Of a stretch of DNA of 64,000 nucleotides, positions 43,522 to 51,703 are shown piece after piece (within the stretch, counting starts at the first letter, position 1; the number at the start of each line of letters is the position of its first letter). The notes beneath the pieces are model-generated. The model saw only the letters and a list, made by a program, of their open reading frames with translations, did no database searches and was not told the DNA's origin. The translations under genes were made by a program, and so were the position numbers. Origin of the DNA: Streptomyces sp. NBC_01197 (GTDB lineage: Bacteria; Actinomycetota; Actinomycetes; Streptomycetales; Streptomycetaceae); the NCBI RefSeq assembly GCF_036010505.1, contig NZ_CP108569.1:5137001-5201000 (forward strand), in the 5' to 3' direction.

Positions 43522-44160
43522 ATGTCCGAGAAGACCCCCGTCGACTTCTGGTTCGATCCGCTGTGCCCATGGGCGTGGATGACGTCCCGCTGGATGCTTG
43601 AGGTCGAGAAGGTCCGGGACATCGAGGTCCGCTGGCACGTGATGAGTCTGGCCGTCCTCAACGAGGACCGGGTCGACGAGCTGCCCGAGGCGTACCGCGA
43701 GATGCTCGCCGTCAAGGCCTGGGCGCCGGTGCGGGTCGTCGTCGCCGCCCAGCAGAAGCACGGTGACGAGGTCGTCGGCAAGCTGTACACCGCGCTGGGC
43801 ACCCGTTTCCACAACGAGGGCCAGGGCCCGACCCGTGAGGCCATCGCGGCCGCGCTGGACGAGGTGGGTCTGCCCGCCGAGCTGCTCGACTACGCGGACC
43901 AGAGCCCGTTCGACTACGAGGCGGAGCTGCGCGCCTCCCACCACGACGGCATCGACAAGGTCGGCCAGGAGGTCGGCACCCCCGTCATCGCGGTCCCCGG
44001 CACGGACGGCGAGCAGATCGCGTTCTTCGGTCCGGTCGTCACCCCGGCCCCCAAGGGCGACGACGCGGCGAAGCTCTGGGACGGCACTCTGATGGTGGCC
44101 TCGATCCCCGGCTTCTACGAGATCAAGCGGACCCGCACGCAGGGCCCGGTCTTCGACTGA
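43522..44160 (+). CDS. Rv2466c-type mycothiol-linked thioredoxin-fold oxidoreductase (DsbA family) with CPWA site
   Basis: A 212-residue DsbA-like cytoplasmic protein. DFWFDPLCPWAWMTSRWMLEV starts the fold; Cys15 is the nucleophile. The cis-proline loop is VGTPVIAV. The M. tuberculosis homologue Rv2466c is a mycothiol-dependent reductase with a CPWC site as I recall; here the second Cys is Ala18, so only a one-cysteine (mycothiol-coupled) mechanism is possible. ATG 43522 has the ribosome site CGAGGAGAG. A T-tract terminator follows. The family assignment is good; the physiological substrate is unknown. Confidence 0.9.
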   Translation: MSEKTPVDFWFDPLCPWAWMTSRWMLEVEKVRDIEVRWHVMSLAVLNEDRVDELPEAYREMLAVKAWAPVRVVVAAQQKHGDEVVGKLYTALGTRFHNEGQGPTREAIAAALDEVGLPAELLDYADQSPFDYEAELRASHHDGIDKVGQEVGTPVIAVPGTDGEQIAFFGPVVTPAPKGDDAAKLWDGTLMVASIPGFYEIKRTRTQGPVFD

Positions 44161-44198
44161 GCCTTCGACTGAATTCCTGGGCCGACCGGCGCTGACAG

Positions 44199-44245
44199 AC
44201 AGCCGGCCTCCGCGAGTCATGTCCTCGTGGAGGCCGGCTGTTTTC
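44199..44245. terminator. Rho-independent terminator between the thioredoxin-fold gene and sodF
   Basis: An 18-bp stem (44199-44216 with 44224-44241) with one G-T wobble is followed by a run of Ts. It lies between converging genes; the T tract favours the + strand transcript. Confidence 0.9.
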
Positions 44246-44321
44246 ATCCGCCCGCAGGTGAAGGTTGAGAAGACGATCACGAGCAGGACGTCGTGGGGTC
44301 ACGTCGTCGTGGGCTACGCCG

Positions 44322-44963
44322 TCACGGTGCGAGCAGCAGCACGTCGGAGCGCTCCTTGGCCGCCGCGTAACGCCTGGCCACGTCCTGCCAGTTGACGACC
44401 TTCCACATCGCCTCGATGAAGTCCACCTTCTGGTTCTTGTACTGCAGATAGAAGGCGTGCTCCCAGGCGTCGAAGACCAGGACGGGCACCGAGCCCTGGC
44501 CGACGTTGCCCTGGTGGTCGTAGATCTGCTCGACGATGAGCCGCCCGCTGACCGGCTCGTACGCGAGGACGCCCCAGCCCGAACCCTGGGTGGTCGCAGC
44601 GGCCTTGGTCAGCTGGGCCTTGAACTTGGCGAAGGAGCCGAACGACTCGGCGATCGCACCGGCGAGCTCACCGGTGCCGTCCTTGTCGAGGGGCTCACCG
44701 CCGCCGTCACCGGTCATGTTGTGCCAGTAGATGCTGTGCAGGATGTGACCGGAGAGATGGAACGCGAGGTTCTTCTCCAGCCCGTTCACCGCATCCCACT
44801 GGTCCTTGTCGCGCGCCTCCGCCAGCTGCTCCAGCGTGTCGTTCGCGCCCTTCACATACGCCGCGTGGTGCTTGTCGTGGTGCAGCTCGATGATCTGGGG
44901 GCTGATCACCGGTTCCAGCGCCGCGTAGTCGTACGGAAGTTCAGGAAGTGTGTAAGTCGCCAT
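44322..44963 (-). CDS. sodF: Iron superoxide dismutase (Fe/Mn SOD)
   Basis: A 213-residue cytoplasmic SOD that dismutates superoxide. [19 protein letters not shown] is the SOD N-terminus; metal ligands lie in [25 protein letters not shown] and [17 protein letters not shown]. The Gly/Gln pattern and Streptomyces context indicate the Fe form (sodF). It is expected when nickel is scarce; under nickel sufficiency Nur represses it in favour of NiSOD. A Nur-type operator lies immediately upstream of the ATG at 44963. It is a single gene with a terminator shared with the converging gene. Confidence 0.94.
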   Translation of the reverse strand: MATYTLPELPYDYAALEPVISPQIIELHHDKHHAAYVKGANDTLEQLAEARDKDQWDAVNGLEKNLAFHLSGHILHSIYWHNMTGDGGGEPLDKDGTGELAGAIAESFGSFAKFKAQLTKAAATTQGSGWGVLAYEPVSGRLIVEQIYDHQGNVGQGSVPVLVFDAWEHAFYLQYKNQKVDFIEAMWKVVNWQDVARRYAAAKERSDVLLLAP

Positions 44964-44988
44964 GTCGTCCGAGCCCTCCGACTCCTTA

Positions 44989-45005
44989 TTGCAACCTATA
45001 TGCAA
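44989..45005 (-). promoter_or_regulatory. Nur (nickel uptake regulator) box of sodF
   Basis: TTGCAA-CCTAT-ATGCAA matches the published Nur consensus TTGCAA-N5-TTGCAA with one substitution. It is centred about 34 bases upstream of the sodF ATG, so bound Ni-Nur would block the promoter. Confidence 0.85.
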
Positions 45006-45094
45006 GTGCAGGTTAGCAGCAGGTGCGGTATATGTTCGGGAGGGTTCGCCGTACTGCCCTCCGGGCGTCATGCGGTGCGGTGGGACGCGGACAG

Positions 45095-45135
45095 CCGGAA
45101 GGGCGGGCGCCCTGTACGGCGCCCGCCCCTTCCGG
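45095..45135 (-). terminator. Terminator downstream of the first APC permease gene
   Basis: CCGGAAGGGCGGGCGCC (45095-45111) pairs with GGCGCCCGCCCCTTCCGG (45118-45135) with one bulged base. It lies 41 bases beyond the permease stop. Confidence 0.8.
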
Positions 45136-45176
45136 TACCTCTGCCTCTGGATCGCGTCAGCTTCCAGCGATGCCCT

Positions 45177-46541
45177 CTAACCGCGCCGGGCGCTCAACTC
45201 CCGTACGCCCGCGGCCACCAGTACCACGGCCGTCGCGCCCAGCGACCACAGCAGCTGCGGACGCGCCGTGGCATCGGTCAGCATCAGGACGAAGACGGCG
45301 GCCAGACCGACCAGCGTCACCCAGGTCAGCCACGGGAAGCCCCACATCCTCAGCTGCAGCAGCTCCGGGGTGTCCCGCTCGATCTTGCGGCGCAGCCGCA
45401 GCTGGGAGGCGGCGATCAGGGCCCAGACGAACAGCAGCACCGCGCCGACCGCGTTGAGCATGTAGAGGAAGACCGAGTCCGGCCACTCCAGATTGAGCAG
45501 GACCGACACGAAGCCGAAGGTGACGGAGGCGAGGACCGCCCGGCGCGGCACGCTGCCGGTGACCTTGAGCAGCCCGCGCGGCGCCTCGCCCCGCTCGGCC
45601 AGCGAGAAGATCATCCGCGATGAACCGTACAGATTGGCGTTCAGCGCGGACAGCATCGCGACGAAGACGACGATGTTCATGATGGCGCCCGCGGACGGCA
45701 CGCCGATGGAGTCGAGCACCGTCACATACGGCGAGAGCCCCGCCTTCTGCGCGCTCCAGGGCAGCACCGTCACGATGACAAGCATCGACCCCACGTAGAA
45801 GAAGAGGATCCGGACCACCGCGCTGCGCACCGCCCGGCTGACCGCGCGCACCGGGTTCTGCGTCTCGGCTGCGGCGATCGTCACGACCTCAAGACCGCCG
45901 AAGGCGAAGACGACCGCGAGCACACCGGAGATGACGCCGTGCCAGCCGTGCGGCAGGAAGCCGCCCTTCCCGGTGAGGTTGGTCATCCCGACCGGGTCGG
46001 TGTCCGGGAGCACGCCGAAGACCGCCAGCAGCCCGAGTGCCAGGAAGAGGACGATCGCGCCGACCTTCAGCGCCGCGAACCAGAACTCGAACTCGCCGAA
46101 GTTCCGCACGGCCGCGAGGTTGGCGACGGTGAAGACCACCATGAAGACCAGCACCCAGGTCCACTGCGGTATGCCGGGCACCCAGCCGTTGGCTATCTGG
46201 GCCGCGGCCGTCGCCTCCACCGCGAGGACGACCACCAGCAGGAACCAGTACAGCCACCCCACCGTGAATCCGGCCCAGCGCCCCAGCGCCCGCTCCGCGT
46301 GCACCGAGAACGAACCGGACGCGGGGAGCGCCGACGACATCTCGCCCAGCATCCGCATCACCAGCATCGCGAGCGTGCCCGCGATCAGATAGGAGACGAC
46401 GATGCCGGGGCCCGCGACCGCGATGCCCGCGCCCGAACCCACGAAGAGCCCGGCGCCGATCACCCCGCCCAGGCCGAGCATGGTCAGATGGCGCTGCTTG
46501 AGACCGGCGGAGAGTGGCTCCGCCTGGAGTGGTTCGGACAT
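45177..46541 (-). CDS. APC-family amino acid permease (first of two)
   Basis: A 454-residue, 12-helix secondary transporter. LKQRHLTMLGLGGVIGAGLF is the AAT-subfamily helix 1 substrate-binding motif; GRWAGFTVGWLYWF and FGEFEFWFAALKVGAIVLF are also typical of amino-acid/proton symporters of the GABA/proline/lysine type. The substrate cannot be decided. ATG 46541 is chosen by alignment to the paralogue at 47509-48942; the ribosome site is weak. It is divergent from bioY across a 295-base region that carries a 12-bp palindrome. Confidence 0.92.
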   Translation of the reverse strand: MSEPLQAEPLSAGLKQRHLTMLGLGGVIGAGLFVGSGAGIAVAGPGIVVSYLIAGTLAMLVMRMLGEMSSALPASGSFSVHAERALGRWAGFTVGWLYWFLLVVVLAVEATAAAQIANGWVPGIPQWTWVLVFMVVFTVANLAAVRNFGEFEFWFAALKVGAIVLFLALGLLAVFGVLPDTDPVGMTNLTGKGGFLPHGWHGVISGVLAVVFAFGGLEVVTIAAAETQNPVRAVSRAVRSAVVRILFFYVGSMLVIVTVLPWSAQKAGLSPYVTVLDSIGVPSAGAIMNIVVFVAMLSALNANLYGSSRMIFSLAERGEAPRGLLKVTGSVPRRAVLASVTFGFVSVLLNLEWPDSVFLYMLNAVGAVLLFVWALIAASQLRLRRKIERDTPELLQLRMWGFPWLTWVTLVGLAAVFVLMLTDATARPQLLWSLGATAVVLVAAGVRELSARRG

Positions 46542-46610
46542 GTCAATGCTCGCGATGCTCTGGAGGGTGGCGCTGGACGTTTCGGCTGGGCGATCTGGCC
46601 GGTCATTTTG

Positions 46611-46622
46611 GTGAGATCTCAC
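46611..46622. promoter_or_regulatory. Perfect 12-bp palindrome GTGAGATCTCAC
   Basis: This perfect dyad lies 70 bases upstream of the first APC permease start, in the shared region with bioY. It has the size of a regulator half-site pair (GntR/Lrp-like), but no regulator is assigned. Confidence 0.4.
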
Positions 46623-46836
46623 AGTGTCCCCAAGTGGCCACCTGTTCCGCAACGGAGATGCACCTGCCCCGGACCTTCAGTGACGAGCATCACGCGGGGA
46701 GATGGTTCAACCACTCGCTTTGTATGAAACCAACCAAAGCCCCAACCACCGCTTTGTGGGCCGCTGATGGTGATCCGGGGCGGGCCGCCGCGCTAACGTC
46801 AGGCTGTTCCCACCTGCCCTCACCCGCGGAGTCCCG

Positions 46837-47421
46837 ATGAGTACTGCTGCCGCCACCACCCGCCCCGGAGCGGTTCTCGCCGACCTGCTGCCTGCCACCC
46901 GTACGCGCGACATCGCGCTCGTGCTCGGCGGCGCCGCGCTCACCGGCATTGCCGCGCAGATCGCCGTGCCGATCCCCGGCTCCCCGGTCCCGGTCACCGG
47001 ACAGACCTTCGCCGCGCTCCTGGTCGGCGCCTCGCTCGGCGCGCGCCGCGGCTTCCTCTCCCTCGCGGTGTACGCACTGGTGGGCATGGCGGGTGTGCCG
47101 TGGTTCGCCGGCGGCGCGTCGGGCGCCGGCGGCGCCACGTTCGGCTACGTCCTGGGCATGCTGCTCGCATCGGCCGTGGTCGGCGCGCTGGCCCGGCGCG
47201 GCGGTGACCGGTCCGTGCTGCGCACCGCGGGGACCATGGTGCTCGGCTCTGCGATCATCTACGCGATCGGTGTCCCGTACCTGGCGCTGACCACCGGCCT
47301 GTCGGCCTCCGCGGCCATCGCCGCCGGTCTGGTCCCGTTCCTCATCGGCGACGCGCTGAAGGCGGCCCTCGCGATGGGCGCGCTGCCGAGCGCCTGGAAG
47401 CTGGCGGGCCGCCGCGGCTGA
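46837..47421 (+). CDS. bioY: Biotin transporter BioY (ECF S component)
   Basis: A 194-residue integral membrane protein with six helices. IAAQIAVPIPGSPVPVTGQTFAALLVGASLG is the BioY signature and GVPWFAGG...GATFGYVLGM follows it. BioY binds biotin alone or with the EcfAT energising module, which is not encoded in this window. ATG 46837 has GGAG upstream. It lies between two leftward APC permease genes and ends in a very strong hairpin. Confidence 0.93.
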   Translation: MSTAAATTRPGAVLADLLPATRTRDIALVLGGAALTGIAAQIAVPIPGSPVPVTGQTFAALLVGASLGARRGFLSLAVYALVGMAGVPWFAGGASGAGGATFGYVLGMLLASAVVGALARRGGDRSVLRTAGTMVLGSAIIYAIGVPYLALTTGLSASAAIAAGLVPFLIGDALKAALAMGALPSAWKLAGRRG

Positions 47422-47441
47422 CCCGCGACCGACAGGCAGAA

Positions 47442-47489
47442 ATGCGGGAGGGGTCGCACCCGGTTCGCCGGGTGCGACCCCTCCCGCAT
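47442..47489. terminator. 22-bp perfect-stem bidirectional terminator with TTCG loop
   Basis: 47442-47463 pairs perfectly with 47468-47489 around the loop TTCG. It sits between the converging stops of bioY and the second APC permease gene. Confidence 0.93.
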
Positions 47490-47508
47490 GCGTGGGGTGG
47501 TGTACGGA

Positions 47509-48942
47509 TCAGCCGTCGGCCGCGGCCGGGGCCGCCTCCGCGACGGCCTTCCGCCGACGGTCCCGTACCACCGCGACCACCAGTACCAGCGCGCCCACCA
47601 GCACCGAGAGCAGCATCTGCTTGCGCCCGTCGGTGTCGTACAGCATGTAGCCGACCACGAAGAGGATCAGGGCGATCGTCGCCCAGGTCAGATACGGGTA
47701 AAGCCACATCCGTACGGTCAGCAGCTCCGGGTTCTCCCGCTCGATCCTGCGGCGCATCCGCAGCTGCGAGAAGCAGATGACCAGCCAGACGAAGAGGGCC
47801 ACCGCGCCCGACGAGTTCAGCAGGAACTGGAAGACGGTGTCCTGGGCGATGTAGTTGAAGAACACCGCGACAAAGCCGAACGCGACGGAGGCCCAGATCG
47901 CGACGGCGGGCACGCCGCCCCGGTTGACCGTGGCGAACGCCTTCGGGGCGTCACCGCGCTGACCGAGCGAGAAGGCCATCCTGGAGGCCGTGTACAGACC
48001 GGAGTTGAGACAGGAGAGCACCGCGGTCAGCACCACGATGTCCATGATCGTGCCGGCGCCGGGGATCTTCAGCGAGTCGAGCACGGCCACGTACGGACTG
48101 GCGGTGACCGCCTTGGAGTCCCACGGCAGCAGTGTGACGATGACGAAGATCGAGCCGATGTAGAACAGCGCGATCCGCCAGATCACGCTGTTGACCGCCT
48201 TGCGGACGGCAACCACCGGGTTGGGCGACTCGGCGGCGGCCAGCGTCACGATCTCCGAGCCCATGAACGAGAAGACGACCAGCAGCATCCCGGAGAGGAT
48301 CGCGCCCGGCCCGTTCGGCAGGAATCCGCCGTGCCCGGTCAGATTGCTCATCCCGGCCGGGTCGTGGCCCGGCGGCAGGCCGAACACGGCAAGCAGCCCG
48401 ATGACGATGAAGGCAATGATCGAGACGACCTTGATCCCGGCGAACCAGAATTCGAATTCGCCGAAGGAGCCGACCGAGACCAGGTTGGTGCCGGTCAGCA
48501 CCAGCATCACCAGGAGCGCCCACGCCCACTGCGGTATCGCCGGCACCCACCCGGTGAGGATCGACGCGGCCGCGGTCGCTTCCACCGCCAGCACCACGGC
48601 CCAGAAGAACCAGTAGAGCCAGCCGATGGTGAACCCGGCCCACCGGCCGAGCGCCCGGTCGGCGTACGTGGAGAAGGAACCGGAGACCGGATCCGCCGCG
48701 GCCATCTCGCCCAGCATCCGCATCACCAGGACGACGAGCAGTCCGGTCAGCGCGTACGAGAGCAGAATGCCCGGGCCCGCGGCGTTGATCCCGGCCCCGG
48801 AGCCCACGAACAGCCCCGCGCCGATCACACCACCGATGGCGATCATCGAGAGATGGCGGTTCTTCAGTCCTGCCTGAAGTCCGTCAGGGGAATCGCCGTC
48901 GGGCGATCTGCCGACGACCCGCGAAGGAGGTGCAGCACTCAT
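47509..48942 (-). CDS. APC-family amino acid permease (second of two)
   Basis: A 477-residue, 12-helix permease closely similar to the one at 45177-46541 (LKNRHLSMIAIGGVIGAGLF; GRWAGFTIGWLYWFFW; FGEFEFWFAGIKVVSIIAF). It has a hydrophilic N-terminus of about 25 residues and ends with a long charged tail (RDRRRKAVAEAAPAAADG). ATG 48942 follows the ribosome site AGGACAGAGAG. It is divergent from rpiB by 87 bases. The substrate is unknown; the pair probably arose by duplication in an ancestor. Confidence 0.92.
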   Translation of the reverse strand: MSAAPPSRVVGRSPDGDSPDGLQAGLKNRHLSMIAIGGVIGAGLFVGSGAGINAAGPGILLSYALTGLLVVLVMRMLGEMAAADPVSGSFSTYADRALGRWAGFTIGWLYWFFWAVVLAVEATAAASILTGWVPAIPQWAWALLVMLVLTGTNLVSVGSFGEFEFWFAGIKVVSIIAFIVIGLLAVFGLPPGHDPAGMSNLTGHGGFLPNGPGAILSGMLLVVFSFMGSEIVTLAAAESPNPVVAVRKAVNSVIWRIALFYIGSIFVIVTLLPWDSKAVTASPYVAVLDSLKIPGAGTIMDIVVLTAVLSCLNSGLYTASRMAFSLGQRGDAPKAFATVNRGGVPAVAIWASVAFGFVAVFFNYIAQDTVFQFLLNSSGAVALFVWLVICFSQLRMRRRIERENPELLTVRMWLYPYLTWATIALILFVVGYMLYDTDGRKQMLLSVLVGALVLVVAVVRDRRRKAVAEAAPAAADG

Positions 48943-49029
48943 GCTCTCTGTCCTTAATTGTCGCGAACGGGTCACGCAAGACGTGCCCCGACCAGGGGAC
49001 CCACCTACCCGGCGTGCCACACTCGAAGC

Positions 49030-49518
49030 ATGCGCGTGTACCTCGGTTCCGATCATGCCGGTTACGAACTCAAGACCCACCTCGTCGAGTGGCTCACCGC
49101 CCACGGTCATGAGCCCGTGGACTGCGGTCCCCACATCTACGACGCCGTGGACGACTACCCGCCGTTCTGCCTCCGGGCCGCCGTGAAGACGGCCGCGGAC
49201 CCCGACAGCCTCGGCGTCGTCATCGGCGGCTCCGGCAATGGTGAGCAGATCGCGGCCAACAAGGTCAAGGGTGTCCGGGCGGTGCTCGCCTGGAGCGAGC
49301 AGACCGCCGCGCTCGGCCGCGAGCACAACAACGCCAACGTCATCTCCGTCGGCGGCCGGATGCACACGCAGGAGGAGGCGGTGAAGTTCGTGGAGATCTT
49401 CCTCAACACCCCGTACTCCGGCGAGGAGCGCCACCAGCGCCGCATCGACATGCTCACCGCGTACGAGGCGACCGGCGAGCTGCCGCCCGTCCCGGCCCAC
49501 CACCCGCAGAAGGACTAG
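49030..49518 (+). CDS. rpiB: Ribose-5-phosphate isomerase B
   Basis: A 162-residue LacAB/RpiB isomerase of the pentose phosphate pathway (ribose-5-P to ribulose-5-P). MRVYLGSDHAGYELKTHL and GGSGNGEQIAANKVKGVRAVL are the phosphate and active-site segments. As in the mycobacterial enzyme, Glu72 stands where other RpiB enzymes have the catalytic Cys. ATG 49030 gives the standard N-terminus; upstream codons are shadow frame. The glycosylase gene nei starts 11 bases after the stop, the same pair order as rpiB-nei in M. tuberculosis (Rv2465c-Rv2464c). Confidence 0.95.
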   Translation: MRVYLGSDHAGYELKTHLVEWLTAHGHEPVDCGPHIYDAVDDYPPFCLRAAVKTAADPDSLGVVIGGSGNGEQIAANKVKGVRAVLAWSEQTAALGREHNNANVISVGGRMHTQEEAVKFVEIFLNTPYSGEERHQRRIDMLTAYEATGELPPVPAHHPQKD

Positions 49519-49528
49519 GACCGCCCCG

Positions 49529-50338
49529 GTGCCCGAGGGCCACACCATCCACCGACTGGCCGCCGACCACCTCGAGAGGTTCGGCGGCCGGCCTGTGCGT
49601 GCCTCCAGCCCGCAGGGCAAGTTCGCAGGCAGCGCGGCGCTCATCGACCGCCACACCCTGGAGACCGCCGAGGCGCACGGAAAGCATCTGTTCCTGGGCT
49701 TCGGCGCGGGCGGCTGGGTCCATATCCACCTGGGTCTGTTCGGGAAGCTGGACTTCGGCACCGCGCCCGCCGTGCCTCCCACCGACACGGTCCGGCTGCG
49801 CCTGGTCAACGAAGAGGCGTACGCCGACCTGCGCGGCCCGACCACCTGCACGCTGATCACGGACGGCGAGAAGCAGGCGATACACGACCGGCTCGGCCCC
49901 GACCCGCTCCGTCCCGCGGACTCCGGCGACCGCGCCTGGTCCCGGATCTCCCGCTCCCGTACGACCGTGGCCGCCCTGCTCATGGACCAGAAGGTGATCG
50001 CGGGCGTCGGCAACGTCTACCGCGCCGAGATCCTCTTCCGGCACGGCATCGACCCGTACCGCGCGGGCAAGGACTTGACCCGCGCCGAGTGGGACGCGGT
50101 CTGGGCCGACCTGGTGGCCCTGATGCGGGAGGGCGTACGGAACAACCGCATCGACACCGTCCGCCCCGAACACATGCCCGAGGCGACCGGCCGGGCGCCC
50201 CGGGTCGACGACCACGGCGGTGAGGTGTACGTCTACCGCCGGGCCGCGATGCCCTGCCACCTCTGCGGCGCCGGGATCCGCACCGCTCCGCTGGCCGCCC
50301 GCAACCTCTTCTGGTGCCCGGACTGCCAGCAGCGCTAG
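49529..50338 (+). CDS. nei: Fpg/Nei-family DNA glycosylase (Nei1 type)
   Basis: A 269-residue base-excision repair glycosylase/AP lyase. The catalytic N-terminal Pro-Glu is in PEGHTIHRLA (after Met removal); the H2TH motif lies around LLMDQKVIAGVGNVYRAEILFRHGI and the C-terminal zinc finger is CHLCGAG...CPDCQQR. It removes oxidised pyrimidines or purines; the start SSPQGKFAGSA agrees with mycobacterial Nei1 (Rv2464c). GTG 49529 follows the rpiB stop by 10 bases, so they share a transcript. Confidence 0.94.
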   Translation: MPEGHTIHRLAADHLERFGGRPVRASSPQGKFAGSAALIDRHTLETAEAHGKHLFLGFGAGGWVHIHLGLFGKLDFGTAPAVPPTDTVRLRLVNEEAYADLRGPTTCTLITDGEKQAIHDRLGPDPLRPADSGDRAWSRISRSRTTVAALLMDQKVIAGVGNVYRAEILFRHGIDPYRAGKDLTRAEWDAVWADLVALMREGVRNNRIDTVRPEHMPEATGRAPRVDDHGGEVYVYRRAAMPCHLCGAGIRTAPLAARNLFWCPDCQQR

Positions 50339-50368
50339 TGCCGCGGCACTGGAGACCTGCCCTGCCGT

Positions 50369-51598
50369 TCAGAAGCCGTGCGGCAGCCAGGGCGCCTTCT
50401 CCGAACCGAAGGCGAGCGACGCCAGGGCCAGCGACCCCGGCCGCAGCTCCCGCACCAGACCGGCGTCCGCCAGCGCGGTGAGCGACGTACCGCCGAGATA
50501 CGCGGCGCCCAGCTCCTGTACGGACAGTTCGAGATCTGCCGGGTCGTCGCTCCGTACGCAGGCCGCGCCTCCGGTGTCCCCGGTCAGCCGCCAACGCCCG
50601 CTGTTCCAGGGGCAGAAGGCGTCCTCGACGTCCAGCACCACATCCACCGGGACCCGGTAGGTACGCGCTTCGAGCGCGGCCCCCACGTCCACAAGGCGCA
50701 GATGCAGCACATCGCGGATCTGTAGTCGGCACCGGCGGAAGTCCGACACCAGATACTGCCAGGGGTCGTCCATCGGCCGGTTGCGGACGTGGAGCGTCGT
50801 CATCAGATCAATGCTGAACAGGAACCGCCACAGAGCCGCGCACGCCGCCGGGTCCACCGCGTCGATGTGCCGCAGCCGGACGGAGCCCCTGGGGCCCGCG
50901 GCATCCGAATCGGGTTTCGTGTGGAAACGGGCGTATCCCACCAACTCGCCGTCCCGCTCGGCAAGCACGCACTGCAGCGGCGACGCACCCTCACGCTGGC
51001 CGGGCGGGTCGAGCAGCGGCAGCCGCTCCCAGCCCGGATTCCGCTGGAGCATTCCGGGGCGCGAACCGATGGAGCGCACGTACAGCGCCTCGCACTGCGC
51101 GGCCGCCTCCTCGACCGGCGCGTACCGCAGCCGTACGGCGTCGGTCCCCGCCGGGACCGCGAGCGTCACCCGCGAGGTGTCGATCTCGGCCGTCAACTGC
51201 CGGGAGGCGATGCCGTATCCGAACCGGCCGTAGATCGCGGGCTCCGACGCGGTCAGTATGGCCAGCGGCTCACCGAGCGCTCGTACGTCGTCCAACTGCC
51301 GCCGCATCATGGCCGTCAGGATCCCGCGCCGCCGGTGCGTCGCCGCGACACTGACCATGGTCACGCCCGCCGCCGGTACGTACGCGCCGCCCGGCACCGA
51401 GAGCTTGAAGCTGAACGCCCCCGTCGTGCCCACGCACTGGTCACCGTCCCAGGCGCCGATCGAGCGCTCGAACTCGGTGAGATCGTCCCAGAGCGCGCGC
51501 TCCTCCGGCGGTTCGTCCACCCCGCCGAAGGCACGCATCAGCCCCCAGTACCAGGTGTCCACGTTGTCCCGGCGCAGAACCTTCAGCTCGGTATCCAT
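50369..51598 (-). CDS. Eis-like GNAT N-acetyltransferase
   Basis: A 409-residue protein with the Eis layout: an N-terminal GNAT domain (about 1-150, acetyl-CoA loop VAATHRRRGILTAMMRRQLDDVRALG), a second degenerate GNAT domain, and a C-terminal SCP2-like domain (about 300-409). RFGYGIASRQLTAEID is typical of the family. Eis enzymes acetylate amines, including aminoglycosides and polyamines, as hexamers; whether this copy acts on antibiotics is unknown. The C-terminal carboxylate ends HGF. It is divergent from the phosphatase gene across 105 bases. Confidence 0.88.
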   Translation of the reverse strand: MDTELKVLRRDNVDTWYWGLMRAFGGVDEPPEERALWDDLTEFERSIGAWDGDQCVGTTGAFSFKLSVPGGAYVPAAGVTMVSVAATHRRRGILTAMMRRQLDDVRALGEPLAILTASEPAIYGRFGYGIASRQLTAEIDTSRVTLAVPAGTDAVRLRYAPVEEAAAQCEALYVRSIGSRPGMLQRNPGWERLPLLDPPGQREGASPLQCVLAERDGELVGYARFHTKPDSDAAGPRGSVRLRHIDAVDPAACAALWRFLFSIDLMTTLHVRNRPMDDPWQYLVSDFRRCRLQIRDVLHLRLVDVGAALEARTYRVPVDVVLDVEDAFCPWNSGRWRLTGDTGGAACVRSDDPADLELSVQELGAAYLGGTSLTALADAGLVRELRPGSLALASLAFGSEKAPWLPHGF

Positions 51599-51703
51599 GA
51601 GCCATCCCTACCAGCGGGGGCCGACGACGGGCGAGTCAATTTCGAACGCGAGGTCACAGGGTCCCCCTGCGCGGGACCCGCACGGGTGGATAAGGTCCGG
51701 GCA

